From: Pyrenopolyporus hunteri
Taxonomy: Eukaryota > Ascomycota > Sordariomycetes > Xylariales > Hypoxylaceae
Direction: 5' to 3'
Assembly: GCA_902806595.1 (NCBI GenBank)
Contig: CADCXC010000038.1
Coordinates: forward strand, 3,100,001-3,164,000
Length of the DNA stretch: 64,000 bases
The position numbers and the translations under genes are program-made. The notes under the pieces were generated by a model that did no database searches, was not told the origin of the DNA, and saw nothing but the letters and a program-made list of their open reading frames with translations. Below are positions 22,216 through 34,100 of the stretch, in pieces; position 1 is the stretch's first letter, and each line of letters starts with the position of its first letter.

Positions 22216-24606
22216 ATGCCTCCCAAGAATACCCTCATAGAGAACTTCGTTTGCAGATCGTGTCTATCTACTCTACGAAAGCGAACGCCCGCCGCGCAAT
22301 GGGCATTACGGCACTCTTCCCAGGCCACCCAGCGCTCTGCCTCAGAATCCCGATCCCGATCCCATTCCCATTCCCATTTATCACCTGAGCAAGAAATCGA
22401 GCGCCAGAAGACGTTAGAAGCCCTAGGGCTCTTAAAAGAAAGCAAAGATGCGGGGTTCTCGGTTAACTACTTCGAACAAGGGAAAACCGGCCATTTGCGT
22501 CGTCTACGAGACGAAAACGAATTTGGCCAGTCGCTGTTGGACCCGGACGGGCGAGCGGACGTTCGCCTAAAAGAGTTGGAGCAGGAGTTAGAACAGGCGA
22601 CGCGATTTACCAAAATCGTCGAGGACCTTTGGGGGAAAAGGGGGGCCGAGAAATTACGAAAACGAGTCTCGATTCAAGACGAACCCGTACCCAAAGCCCT
22701 ATTACTATTACCCGAGGACGGGACCGACCCGCGAGACCGGGCGCATATTCAGCAACTAAATAACATAATTAAGACTATCGGCAAGAAAACCCGCGGCGGA
22801 GTCGCTAGTTCTAAACATATCACCTCGTTATGGAAATATTATTCGGCAGCGCGCCTAGCTTTATCCAAGCAGTGGGACTTAGTTCACGCAGATATATGGG
22901 ATCTTCTCTGGCAGATTCTTGCCGCGGACCAGGAGAACAACCCGAACCGTATGTTTCACGTCAACGTCCTGGCTGGGGATATGCAGAAGGCAGGGGTGAC
23001 CTTGCGTGACGACCAGCAACTACTTGCGATCGAGGCTGCTTTTATAAGCGGGTTTCAGGATGATGCCATCACGGCCCATAAGAAGCACGTTACTACGCTC
23101 GGCGCTAAACCGGAGACTTTCGTGGAATTCTGGCAACTCGGCCTTCGGATGTACTGCTTGACGGGCGATATAGCCCGAGCTGAACGAGTCGCTAACATTC
23201 TGCTCGAGTCCCCCTACGATAAGGACCCTCGGTTCTTAATGCCATTCATCCGTATGTGTTCTGAGGATCCTGCAACGGCGGAAAAAGGATTCGAGTTATA
23301 CCAAAGGTTACGGACCGCGCTAGGCGACTCGATAACCATCGAGGATTATGACCAAATCATTTCCTATTTCTTGGTTTCGAATGAGACGGAGTTTGCGTTT
23401 TATATCTTCGTCGAAATGATGACCTCGAACACGGTCGACCTGCGTGGGAGTCATAGGGTGCCTGCTAGTGTCGCGAACTCGTTCTTTTATGGTAAATGGC
23501 TCAAGCGATTGATAGGGGCGGGCGACCTGCAGGGCGCTTATAATGTTCTACTCCACATGAAGTCCAGAGGTGTCATGCCTCAAGCAATTGTGGTCAACGC
23601 CCTAATAGGCGCATGGCTAAGGTCGGGTACTGTAGACAACATTAAAAAGGGGGAAGATCTTGCTTGGGCCATGATCAATAGCCGGATGCAGTTTCTGGGC
23701 GTTAGAAAGGATATGCGCAACCTTGCTGCGTACGTTAGGCTACGGCAGCATGGAGACGGTTGGCCGAGAGCGAACCTCGAGACATTCTCGCTCCTTGCGG
23801 AAAATTATAAAGAACGTGGAATTCACTCTAAGATGGGAGACCTCTGGCGGGCTTTGGATGAGGCAGAAATCCGCCCCGACTCATTTATACTGAACCAGTT
23901 ATTATTCTCCTATCTACAAGACGGCCAGGGGAAATGCGTCTCGACGCTCTCCCGCGACTTGGCCCAGCGATACAATGTCGAGCCAGACCCGTGGACCTTC
24001 TTGGTGCTTTGGCAGGCATTGCTGGTTAACCGTCTCATCCAAGTGCCAGCGGGGCAACGTCTGGAAGAGATTTCGAAAACTCGCTCGCTCTTTGCTGAAA
24101 TGGTCAAGTCGGTGCACACCTTTGCTAAGACTGGTGTCGATGCTCAGTTGGCGAGGTATGTCCTACACTCATTCCGGAAACTACACGACAGATTCGGCCT
24201 TCTCCTGGCCTACCGAGCATTACGATACATATTCAACTTCGCACCTCCGGATATTATTGTTCTTGAGCTGTTTGTAGGGTCTATGGACCTAGAAAGGACT
24301 GGGAAGGGCAGAGGCGGTCTCCGACTGGTGCACGCTGGAAAGCAGATCGAGGCTTATCTGAGGCGAAGACACACAGAACTGATCGCATCCGGAGAGCTCC
24401 GCGCGGGTGAGAGCCTGCCAGAGGATGTGAAGAGGAAAGAGTTAGGCGACTTGCTCGACCAGTTTCTGCAGAACCAGATCGCGCTACACCAGGACGAGAA
24501 TACGAAGCATTACATTGCCCAAGCTGCCGTAGACTTGGGGCTACGGGGCGAGGCGCCGAAGTCCCAAGGCGTCCCTCCGGCACAAGATAACATGTATAAA
24601 TTATAG
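22216..24606 (+). CDS. Mitochondrial pentatricopeptide-repeat-like protein
   Basis: Single exon, 796 aa. The N-terminus MPPKNTLIENFVCRSCLST followed by Arg/Ser/Gln-rich sequence to about residue 55 reads as a mitochondrial presequence. The rest is alpha-helical with PPR-style helix pairs, for example FWQLGLRMYCLTGDIARAERV, GAYNVLLHMKSRGVMPQAIVVNALIGAW (two pieces) and FSLLAENYKERGIHSKMGDLWRALDE (two pieces). Fungal PPR proteins act in maturation, stability or translation of specific mitochondrial RNAs or as mitoribosome components. The exact orthologue (Cya5-, CIA84- or other type) cannot be decided by eye. A serine/arginine run at residues 40-55 is partly a simple repeat. The stop lies just before an AT-rich 3' region. 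Confidence 0.82.
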   Translation: MPPKNTLIENFVCRSCLSTLRKRTPAAQWALRHSSQATQRSASESRSRSHSHSHLSPEQEIERQKTLEALGLLKESKDAGFSVNYFEQGKTGHLRRLRDENEFGQSLLDPDGRADVRLKELEQELEQATRFTKIVEDLWGKRGAEKLRKRVSIQDEPVPKALLLLPEDGTDPRDRAHIQQLNNIIKTIGKKTRGGVASSKHITSLWKYYSAARLALSKQWDLVHADIWDLLWQILAADQENNPNRMFHVNVLAGDMQKAGVTLRDDQQLLAIEAAFISGFQDDAITAHKKHVTTLGAKPETFVEFWQLGLRMYCLTGDIARAERVANILLESPYDKDPRFLMPFIRMCSEDPATAEKGFELYQRLRTALGDSITIEDYDQIISYFLVSNETEFAFYIFVEMMTSNTVDLRGSHRVPASVANSFFYGKWLKRLIGAGDLQGAYNVLLHMKSRGVMPQAIVVNALIGAWLRSGTVDNIKKGEDLAWAMINSRMQFLGVRKDMRNLAAYVRLRQHGDGWPRANLETFSLLAENYKERGIHSKMGDLWRALDEAEIRPDSFILNQLLFSYLQDGQGKCVSTLSRDLAQRYNVEPDPWTFLVLWQALLVNRLIQVPAGQRLEEISKTRSLFAEMVKSVHTFAKTGVDAQLARYVLHSFRKLHDRFGLLLAYRALRYIFNFAPPDIIVLELFVGSMDLERTGKGRGGLRLVHAGKQIEAYLRRRHTELIASGELRAGESLPEDVKRKELGDLLDQFLQNQIALHQDENTKHYIAQAAVDLGLRGEAPKSQGVPPAQDNMYKL

Positions 24607-25117
24607 AGATATATATAAAGATCCTGTGTAGTATACTGGCTGGAGGGGAACTTTTCTGGCTACCAAATCTATAGCCCTGGAAACTATACGATTAGCATCG
24701 TTGGCAAATATACCCCATTTACTCTTGTGTCTCCTATTGCGCTTCCTTCTACATGAGTGATATGTGATATATAGGTACCTAGGTACCTAGGTACGGTATC
24801 TACATACATACGGCGGATACCTGGTACACGGGTACTTATTCACTTGAGAAAGCGGGGGTCCGGAGTACCTGGGTACCTCATTATATAATCGTGTTAAGAT
24901 AAGAGATAAGCAGACCAGACAGGAAGCCCTAGCGGGGGATCTGAAAGGTGCACGGACTCTGCACACATTCGAGGCGTCGAAAAAAACAATTAGCCGAAAT
25001 TCCACCAGGCGCTCAACCTCCAGTGATTTCTCTCAATTGTCAAAACACCACCATCAATCTTTCATCACTCAACCCAAAACTCGGCTTTAAAAATCCTAAC
25101 TTCAGAAATAAGAAGAC
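24607..25117. promoter_or_regulatory. Spacer and promoter upstream of uL10
   Basis: 511 bp between the PPR stop and the uL10 start. It holds a TAGGTACC repeat block (24771..24795), then a CA/TC-rich leader just before the ATG at 25118. Confidence 0.45.
24771..24795. repeat. TAGGTACC palindromic repeat block
   Basis: Three tandem TAGGTACC units upstream of uL10, of the same dispersed family as the block at 15245. Confidence 0.9.
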
Positions 25118-26305
25118 ATGGGAGCCAGTAAGCAAAAGAAGGCGGAATACGTATGTCGCGCCTGCGCTTCCCCTCCAATGACCTTTTGAAATATAAAAAA
25201 ATGATAATTATTAACCATCAGCTGCGCACAGTTCCCCAAGCTCAAGGGCTTGCTCGAGGAGTACCGCTCCGTTTTCCTCGTCACTGTTGACAATGTCAGC
25301 TCTCAGCAGATGCACGAGATCCGACAGTCCCTCCGTGGCGAGGCTGTCGTCTTGATGGGCAAGAACACCATGGTCAGTAAAAGCAATACCACAGACCTTC
25401 CCGTCACCTTATGTAATTTCGTAACCTATGAGATCCTTCTGCTTACCACCTACTCTTGACGACTTTCAGGTTCGCCGAGCCCTCAAGACCTTCATCCCCG
25501 ATACCCCCGAGTACGAGCGACTTCTGCCGCACGTCAGGGGCAACATTGGTTTCGTCTTCACCAACGGCGACCTCAAGACCATCCGCGACAAGATCCTCGC
25601 CAACAAGGTCGCGGCCCCCGCCCGTGCCGGCGCCGTCGCGCCGGCCGACGTCTGGGTCCCTGCTGGCAACACTGGTATGGAACCCGGCAAGACCTCTTTC
25701 TTCCAGGCCCTCGGTGTCCCCACCAAGATCGCCCGTGGTACCATCGAAATCACGACCGACCTGAAGCTCGTCGAGTCCGGCAGCAAGGTCGGTCCCTCCG
25801 AGGCCACCCTGCTCAACATGCTCAACATCTCTCCCTTCACCTACGGTCTGGGTGTCGAGCAAGTCTACGACCAGGGCAACACCTTCCCTCCCAGCGTCCT
25901 GGACATCAGCGAGGACCAGCTCCTCAAGTCTTTCACGAGCGCCATCACCACCATTGCCGCCATCTCTCTCGCCCTGAACTTCCCGACCCTGCCCTCTGTC
26001 ATCCACTCGCTGGTGAACAGCTACAAGAAGGTCTTGGCTGTCGCGATCGAGACGGACTACAGCTGGCCCGAGATCGAGCAACTGAAGGACCGCATCGCCA
26101 ACCCTGACGCCTACGCCGCCGCCGCCCCGGCTGCTGCTGCTGCCGAAACCACGACGGCGGCCGCCGCGGAAGAGGAGAAGAAGAAGGATGAGTCCGAGGA
26201 GGAGTCCGGTGACGAGGGTTTCGGTGGTCTCTTGTACGTGTCTCCTGATTATCAGGCCCCCCAACTTTGCGACTCTGCTAACACATTATTCCCTACAGTG
26301 ACTAA
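25118..26305 (+). CDS. RPP0: 60S acidic ribosomal protein P0 (uL10)
   Basis: Four exons: 25118..25150, 25232..25372, 25470..26233, 26299..26305; 314 aa. Phases agree throughout. The start MGASKQKKAEYFPKLKG and the segments SSQQMHEIRQ, VLMGKNTM and VRRALKTF are family hallmarks. The protein ends in the acidic DESEEESGDEGFGGLFD tail shared by stalk P-proteins. P0 anchors the P1/P2 dimers and, with them, recruits eEF2 to the large subunit. The final coding exon is only 7 nt and supplies the last bases of Phe, Asp and the stop. An acceptor 10 nt upstream of 25232 exists (AACCATCAG) but breaks the frame. Codon use is strongly C-ending, as expected of a highly expressed gene. Confidence 0.97.
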
Positions 26306-26782
26306 ATTTCATGGCATGATCACGGTGTTGAGGGATTGGCATCAAACTGGGCTTCGGTTGGGTTTGCAAGATCTTGACGTACGAAAATTCGGCGGTATCA
26401 TAGGTCTCTAACGGTCAATTGAGGCGAATTCAGAAGAATTAAATTCATTCTAGTCGTGACGTGACGGTTGCATTGCTTTCTACAAAGCTTTATCCTCTCG
26501 TAAATGGTGAGTTCGATTCTTTTTTTTTTTTTAAGTCTTCCTCAGTGTTCGATGATTATATTCGATTGTTCAAGAGCTTTTTAACCCTGAATATCCTTGA
26601 TGACACAACATCACCACCCTATGAGACACTATTCCTCTTAAACCTTTTTTATTCGTACATATCGTACAAAGAGCTGGGCGCTAATTCGTCTTCCAGAAAA
26701 GCCAATCCTAAACCGTAACATCCCGTGCCATTATTCCCAATTTCATAGGCCAACCGCCGCTTCGCTTTGCTTCGTAAGGGTA
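26306..26782. other. Convergent 3' spacer uL10 / MSH1
   Basis: 477 bp between stop codons. A T-run at about 26520-26532 lies in it. It is preceded by a GTTCGATTC that superficially resembles a Pol III B box, but no tRNA fold was found. No gene. Confidence 0.4.
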
Positions 26783-29700
26783 TCATGATGTAAACGCCGT
26801 AGCTCGTGACTGATTCTGATTATGATCGTAATTCTGGCTCTGACCGCCCCCTTGGTATCCGTTAGTATTCCTATACCCCTCGAGGACCTCCTTCGCGATC
26901 GTAATCGCCGCCTCGGGCAGGTTCGCTAGGTGCGCCACCTTCAGCGCGTGGCTCTGGCGGTTGACGCCCTGCCGCAGCTTATGCACGTAGACGAAGCCCC
27001 CCTGCCCGTCCTCCTCGACGTCGGTACAGTACGTGTCCACCATCCCGCCCTGCGAAACTAACATGCCGCGCTCAGCAGCCAGGTCAGCCAGGCTGTGGAA
27101 ATGCGTGGCGAAGAGCGCCCGGCACTTGTTCACGACGACGAGGTGGTACAGCGCGGCAAACGCCACCGCCGTACCGTCCTCGGGCGTGGTCCCCCTCCCG
27201 ACCTCGTCCATTATAACGAGCGACCGTGGAGTCGCCGCACGTAGGATCGCCGCCGTCTCGAGCATCTCCACCATAAACGTGCTGCGGTCGGACGCCACCT
27301 CGTCGGCGGACCCGACGCGCGAGAATACCGCGTCGCAGATCCCGATCGATGCGTAAGATGCCGGTACGAAGCTGCCCGCCTGCGCTAGGATCGAGGTCAG
27401 CGCGTTTTGCCGCAGGTACGTGCTTTTGCCGCCCATGTTGGGGCCGGTGATGAGGAGCAGGCGGCCGTGTTGGTTGGGGTTAGAAGGGTTGGGAGAATTA
27501 GAGGGTACGCCGCCGAGGCAGCAGTCATTCTTAGTGAAAGATCGGCCTTGCTCGCGGAGCCCGGCCTCGACGGTGGGGTGTCGGCCGCCTAGGACTATGT
27601 GCTGCTGCGCGTCCGTGCCGGCACCAGCACCAGCACCGGCACCAGCAGCGGAAGCGGGGGCCAAGGCCGCGGTAGAAGAACCGTCGACGTCGTGCAGGAC
27701 GGGCCGTATCCAGCCGTGCTCGGCGGCCAGCCGGGCGAAGGAGGCGGCGACGTCGAGCTCGTCGAGCACGGCGGCGTTGCGCCGCAGCTTGACGAGGTTG
27801 GCCACGACCAGGGCCCGCAGCTCCGCTAGCAGACGCTGCTCCTCGGCGCCGACCTCGAAGCGCGTCTGGTGGATGCGTCGCCCCAGATCCGTCCACTCGG
27901 GCACGTGGAACGTTCGCGTGCTGCGGCTCGAGCCTACGACTACGGCCGTTACCGGGCCCCTGCTCCCGCTTCCGCTTCCTTCGCCCTCGTTATCTTTCGC
28001 AGTGTTGTGGCTGTAGCTGTCGATGATCTTGCGCATGTCCTTGACGCCCTTGACGTGGCACACGTGGCCTAGCGTGGATGTCCACCGGAGCGTCAGGCTG
28101 GCCGCGTCGAAGCGGGTCCGCAGGTCCTCGGCCAGTTTGGATTTCTCTACTTGCAGAGACGCTAGCTCGGCGTGGAGCTCGCGCAGGCCCGCGCTCGCCT
28201 CTGGTTTCATGACGAACGCTATGTTGTCGTCCGCGGCGGCGGCGTAGTGGTCTCGGAGCGAGGTCGCTTGCCTTTTCTTCTTCGCCGCTACCTTTGGCAG
28301 CGAGGCTGCGTCCCCGGCCGTGCCCTCGGCCGCGACGACGTTCTCGGCGAGAGTTATGAGTTGGCCGGCCTCTTCTTCCTCGTTCCGGTGCTGTTGCACC
28401 AGGCCCTCTTCGTCGATCGATGTCTTGATGCGGTCGGCTAGGTTGGCTGGCCCTTCGAGTGCGATTCGTGAGAGGAGGGGCCTGAAGCAGGGCGGCCCTT
28501 CGCTTGCGGCGCGCTTCCGCTTTGTTGTGCGCCGGGTCTTGCCTGGTTCTTCGGCGTTTTGTAGGAGCGTGACGATGTCTTGGGTGGCTCCGATGGTGTT
28601 AGCGAGAGCGATGAGGTCGTCTGGATCCCCGCGACCGAGCGCGAATTTCTGGACCAGGCGCTGTGAGTCGTGGCTTCGTCTTAGCAGCAACACCATCTCG
28701 TCGCGAAGGTCCGGGTGCTCGATGAAGTACTCTACGAGATCCTGGCGGGCTTTGATGGTTTCTAGAGAGGTCGAGGGGGCGCTAAGCCAGGAGTTCAATA
28801 GCCGGGCGCCGCCCTTGGTCACAGTCCTCCGAACAGCATGTAACAAGCTCCCTTTGAACACGCCGTCCCGGATGGTCTGCTTGATCTCGAGCGAACGCAT
28901 GGTGCTCTTGTCGATCGACATGACTGACATGTTATCATATCGCACAGGAGGTTGCAGTTTCATGCTCAGCCCCTGAAGGCGATCTCGAACGTATTGGAGG
29001 AGCAGACTACCAGCGCGGACCTCGTCTTGCTTAAAGCTCTCTGCCGCTTCCGCTGGGATGTCGGACTCTAGCATCGGGCTCCACTCTGATAGCGGTAGGA
29101 GCTCGCCGTGCTGCGCAAAGGTAACAAGGTGTTTGTCCTCGGCGAGGACAGAGAAGAGATGATGGCCTTTCTGCGATTCCAGGAGCGAGTCGACTACTAC
29201 CTCTCTCGGTCCAACGCGGGAGAGGATCGACCCTAGCGACGATACTGTTGTTGATTGCGTGTAGAATTGGCCCGTAGAGATGTCTACCCATGCCAATCCG
29301 ATAGGGGTAGAGCCACTGACTTGTGGTACTAGGACTTCCCCAGGTACTAGACCTTCTCTATCAATATTAGTTCCATTTAAACCAGGAGCATCAGATTCTC
29401 GGTGATCTTGAGTGACGTGAACGGCCATGACGTAGTTATTGGCGTAAGGGTCCATGAAGTTCTCATCTATGAGCGTGCCGGGCGTGATAACACGCGTAAC
29501 CTTGCGATCATGCATCAAGCCATTCGACTTGATCTTGTCGCCCGGGTCGTTGGGGAACTCCTCGGCTATGGCGACGTAGCAGTTCAGATCCTGGACCAGC
29601 GTCTTGAGAAACCGATCTAACTGGAAGAACGGGAAACCGGCCTAGGAAGCGTTAGAAGTTATATTTTTACATATTTTTATAAAAAAAAAAAAAGAAAGCT

Positions 29701-30268
29701 ATAGGTAACTTTACATAGGCGGTTACACACGAATAAAAAGGGGGAACAAGATTAGAATAAATAAATAAATAAAAAAAGAGAAGCAATTTACCATAGGCAC
29801 CGGCCCCGCATTCGTCTTCTTCTGCGCGACCTTGAGATTCAGCAACGGGCCGTACTCCTCCGCCTGGTTCAAGTAGAGCTCGTAGAAGCCGCCGACCCGC
29901 GTGAGCAGGACGCACCCGTCGAACCTGCGCATGTTGCGGTACGCCTGGAGGACCACGGTCGGGTACGCCGGCTCGTCGAGCGGCTCGGGCAGGGCCGGGT
30001 CGTCGCCGGAGCCGATGCGGCCCTGGGGCAGGTCCTCCAGCCTCACGGACGACTTGGTCTTCTTGCCCCGCGCCTGCCGGGACGCCGAGCCGGGTACCGG
30101 TATGACCGCCCCGGCCCCGGGTCTAGGGGCAGCTGAGACGTTCGGGCGCCGCGGACACCGGTGCGAAAAGCAGCGCGGGTGCGGCGCTAGGAGTAGGAGT
30201 GCCCTCCGCCGGCCGATGTGCTCCCGGGCGAGAGCCCAGGTCAAACGCCGGCATGCTGGGCCCTTCAT
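26783..30268 (-). CDS. MSH1: Mitochondrial MutS homologue Msh1
   Basis: Exons 30268..29792 and 29641..26783 with a 150-nt AT-rich intron, phase 0; 1111 aa. The first about 70 residues are rich in Arg/Ala/Pro, a probable presequence. MutS domain I has RVGGFYELY and QKKTNAGPVPMAGFPFFQL. Connector, lever and clamp domains follow. The ATPase domain has Walker A GPNMGGKST at about residues 892-900, Walker B/signature DEVGRGTTPEDG and FATHFHSLADL. Family members bind mismatches in mitochondrial DNA. Domain I retains FYE, the mismatch-wedge Phe-x-Glu motif, unlike Msh4/Msh5. It is longer than yeast Msh1 because of the linker and low-complexity Gly/Ala/Ser segments. The codon frame is open about 70 codons upstream of Met1 without another ATG, so a further 5' exon is conceivable. 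Confidence 0.92.
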
Positions 30269-30324
30269 GTGGTCGGGATGGCCGCTAACCCAGCGAGTAG
30301 TGAGGGCAATAGTAGGTTCAACAT
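30265..30324 (-). CDS. Upstream ORF overlapping the MSH1 start
   Basis: A 19-codon ORF (MLNLLLPSLLAGLAAIPTT) whose TGA shares ATGA with the MSH1 start codon. Such overlap permits reinitiation and usually lowers translation of the main frame. Whether it is in the transcript leader is unknown. Confidence 0.4.
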   Translation of the reverse strand: MLNLLLPSLLAGLAAIPTT

Positions 30325-31194
30325 GAATATACCTATGCTCTCCCGAAAGGAAACTATTCCCAGTCGCCCCCGTTGCTATACCTGCTGCCTAGTCTTTAAT
30401 GAGAGGGGGTTTCGTTTGGGAAGTGGGCGAGTATGTGTGCTGTTGTTGATGCCTATTAATTGATTGGTTCGCCGCTGAGAAGAACCGTTCGTTGAAAAAG
30501 GTTGGGTCGAACGCACACTGTGTGTCCTCCGCTATTTCTAGCTGGAAGACACTGTTTTCTATGAAGTTTTAGTTAAGTATGCACTGTGCTGTGTCTTCCG
30601 CCGATATATCACATCTCATATTTCCAAGATAATTTCAGTCTCATTGCGACCGTAGTCATATCAAACGAGGCCCACAGTTTTACAGAATGAGTGTTTGAGG
30701 TGTATGAGAATAATGAAATGAGATGAAAATAAACAGAAATAATGAGAGAATGTTAAGATGTGGTATGACCTTAGTTATAAGTTAAAAATAAATAAACATA
30801 ACCTTAAATAGTGACTACGCTTTAGCTTGATTTTCGTCTAAGTCATAGAATTAGAACATCTACAACATCGGATTCACAAATAGGTCAATCAGACTAATAA
30901 ATTTTCTTAGAAAACTCGCTATTGTTCGATGTTGAATAAGCCTTTTCGATCATACAGCATACCCGGATGATTGAAATGAATAGACTGGGTGAGAGCGAAT
31001 CTCTGAAATGGTCCGCTGTGGTCTGGGATTGGCCCTCTCAGTCAAACCGTACGTTGAGAGATTCCCGCTAGGAATACTTATTTCTCGAAGAAACAAATAT
31101 TCTTCTGCCAGCAAACCCCCAAGTGACCTATCCATTTACCTTTCCTATACGCCCGCCAGCTAGGTATTCGCATATTTCAAGTTTAGTGACGCTC
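30325..31194. other. Spacer between MSH1 promoter and AMS1 3' end
   Basis: About 870 bp, markedly AT-rich between 30540 and 30930. No gene, no tandem repeat. It holds the MSH1 promoter and the AMS1 terminator region. Confidence 0.45.
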
Positions 31195-34100
31195 CTATAG
31201 TTGCAGCCTGTACGTCGCCACCTCGAAAGGGTGGAGGGTGATCGAGAAACTCCCATCCTTGCCTAGCTTAATTTCCTCCCCGTCATCCTCCAAGACATTT
31301 GTCTTGAATACCTTCTTGACGTCCCAAGTAGTTTTGACGGTGCCTGTGCTACGACCGCCGAGACTGTCATAGACCCGGATGATTACGCTACGTCCCTTGC
31401 GGCGTGGAATTGCGGTATCCTGGGAAATATCTTCATCATCCTCACCGCGCTTCACGCAGTCTAGAATCAGCGAATCATCACCGGTAAGCTTGATAGGGTA
31501 CGTGGTAAGCGCAGAAACATCCGATGTCTTGGGAGCCGAGACGACCTTCAATGGGTGGTTAAAATTATATCCGGCGCGGACGGTCTTCGCGCTCAATTCA
31601 CCCTTATGCGGCAAGATAGCCCATCGGATTACGTGCGTTCCCATGTCGGCGTGTGCATCAGGGGCCTTCGGAGATCGAAGGAGCGACAAGCGCATGAGGT
31701 TCCCACACGTGGCAAAGCCGTATTTGCTGTCGTTAAGGATCGAGACGCCGTAACCATGCTCCGACAAGTCGGCAAACTTGTGGCAGCATACCTCAAACTT
31801 GGCCATGTCCCAGGTGGTATTGTAATGCGTGGGTCGCTTAACGATCCCGTATTGGGTCTCATAAGAGGCCTCGGTGTTGCGGATATCCACAGGGAACTCG
31901 ACCTTCAGGAATTTCATAGTCTCATGCCAGTCCACGTGAGCAGTACACTCGACGTATGATTCCTGACCGTCGAGGGCGGCGGACAAGCTTAGGATCGTCT
32001 TGATCGAGCTGTTTTCGCTGATCTTCGCCTCGGTCAAGACGCTAACCCTATGTTCCCTGTCCTCAAAGATTCTAGTCTTTCCATAGGGGACCACCTTACG
32101 CGTATCAAGGTGGTAGACCTCAACGTCCCACGCTTGCCAGTATAACGGCTTGTCGTCGAAGATGACAAGCTGGTTGGCTTTGCCCCCCTTTGAGATTATT
32201 TCGCGTTCCTCCTTACGATCAATGAGTGAGGTGATGGTGCCATTCTCAACTCTCACAGTGAGCTGATCATTCTGCATGATAATGACGCCTTCGCTGATTT
32301 CCTTGATGGTAACGGCTTTGCCTGCCTTCGTCTTGAACGGCTTGATGCTAACAAGGTTATCATCACCGCAAGCCACACCGACCTTGCCCTCGGAAAGTTC
32401 GACGATCTCCTTCCTGTGCCAAGGAAGACTGTTTAAGGCGACTAGTTGCCCACTAGAACTAGCGGATCTCACTTGCGTAACGCCGAAGTGGTCGAAGATG
32501 CCCTTGTATATATCCTTGCCTAACTGGAATACTCTGGCATATAGCTGGCTAAAGTTAACATACTAAGCCGCGAAAGTATCTTGAGCGGGCTTACCTCGTC
32601 CGAGTCATCATAGCACATTTCGATAGCGCTCCCAGGGAGACAATCGTGGAATTGACAAAGGAGTGTTGCCTCCCACATCTCGTCGAATTCGGCTTTGGGA
32701 TATTTGTACGAACTGAAGTTCAGAGACGCGATAGTAGCTAATAGTTCGAGTTCTCTTAGCATAAACTCCGACTTTCGGTTGTTACGCTTGTTGTTCGCCT
32801 GGGTCGTGTATGTGCCACGGTGAAGCTCAAAATAAAGCTCGCCGTACCAGGTCACCAAGTCATTACCTTTCTCCTCGAGCTTGTCGAAGAAGTCATCAAC
32901 GGAGTTCCCTAGATGCACCCTAGGCAGACGGCCAACCTGGTCGCTGATGCCACGGCAACGTCGCAGCTTCTCTATATGCTGCCATGTCGGGCCACCACCG
33001 CCATCGCCTTTGCCGAAGACCAATAGCGAGGTGTGATCCTGGTCCATCGACTTGTGCTGAGAGACGCTGCGGTTAACATCGCCAAACTCGGCTTCCGAGG
33101 TGTAAGTCTCGGCTGGCGGCATGTGGCATATGACCTGGCTCCCATCAAGGGCAACCCAATTGAAGGTGGTGTGGGGGAAATTGTTGATGTTGTTCCAGCT
33201 GAGCTTCTGCGTGAGGAAACGGTCCATACCAGCTAGTCGGCATATTTGGGGAAGTTGACTCGAATACCCGAATGTGTCAGGGAGCCAGAATGTGCGACAA
33301 CGCTCTCCAAAGTTGCTCTCGAAAAATCGCTGACCATACAAAAATTGTCTAACGAGGGACTCGCCGCTTGGCAGATTGGTGTCGTGCTCGACCCAACTGC
33401 CGCCAATCGGATGGAAACGACGTTCCTTAACCTTTTGCTTGACCCGATCGAAAGCATAGGGGTATAGAGTTTTCAGCCATTTATACTGCTGCGCTTGGGA
33501 GCAAGCAAAGTTGAGCTCAGGATATCGGTCCATAAGGTCGCATTGGTTTGACCAAGACCTTGCCACCTTTCTTTTCGTCTCGGCCCAGGGCCACAGCCAA
33601 CAGGTGTCAATGTGACAATGGCCAATGCCGAAGACTTGGGGAACAAGTCCGCTATCATAGACTTTAGAGGAGTCTACGTTAGCTCCGATGTATTCCTGCG
33701 CAATCTTACGGCATTTCTTGAGTGACTCCTTATCGCCAAGGACATAGGAGTCGATAATGTTAGTGACGACGTTTAAAGCCTTGTGCTGCTCCCACGAGTT
33801 TTCGGGAAATTCCCTCGCAGCATCACCAATGATCCAAGTATCAATCCAGAGCTGCCGGGCATCTAGATTGACTGCACAGATATCGGCCTTGACGAGCTGG
33901 AAGTACTTATTGGGATCTGGCGGCTGAATGGTATCGCCGCCGGTCGGGTTGCCGAACATGCTGTTGCAGGCCATCTCAATGTAGATGGTATGCTCTTTGC
34001 CATCTCTAAAAGAGTCCGGAAGGATCCACTCGACACGTTCGCCTCCGCCGGTCAACCCCTGCAAGGGCTTACCGTCTTCAGTCCAAACCATGCCTTCGCT

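Noticed and set aside
25443..26264. 273-codon open frame on the minus strand
   Set aside because: Shadow of the codon-biased uL10 gene; composition is Gly/Asp/Val repeats without domains.
26500..26535. GTTCGATTC followed by a T-run, like a tRNA 3' end
   Set aside because: No A box or cloverleaf upstream.
27420..28016. 198-codon plus-strand open frame
   Set aside because: Antisense to the MSH1 ATPase domain.
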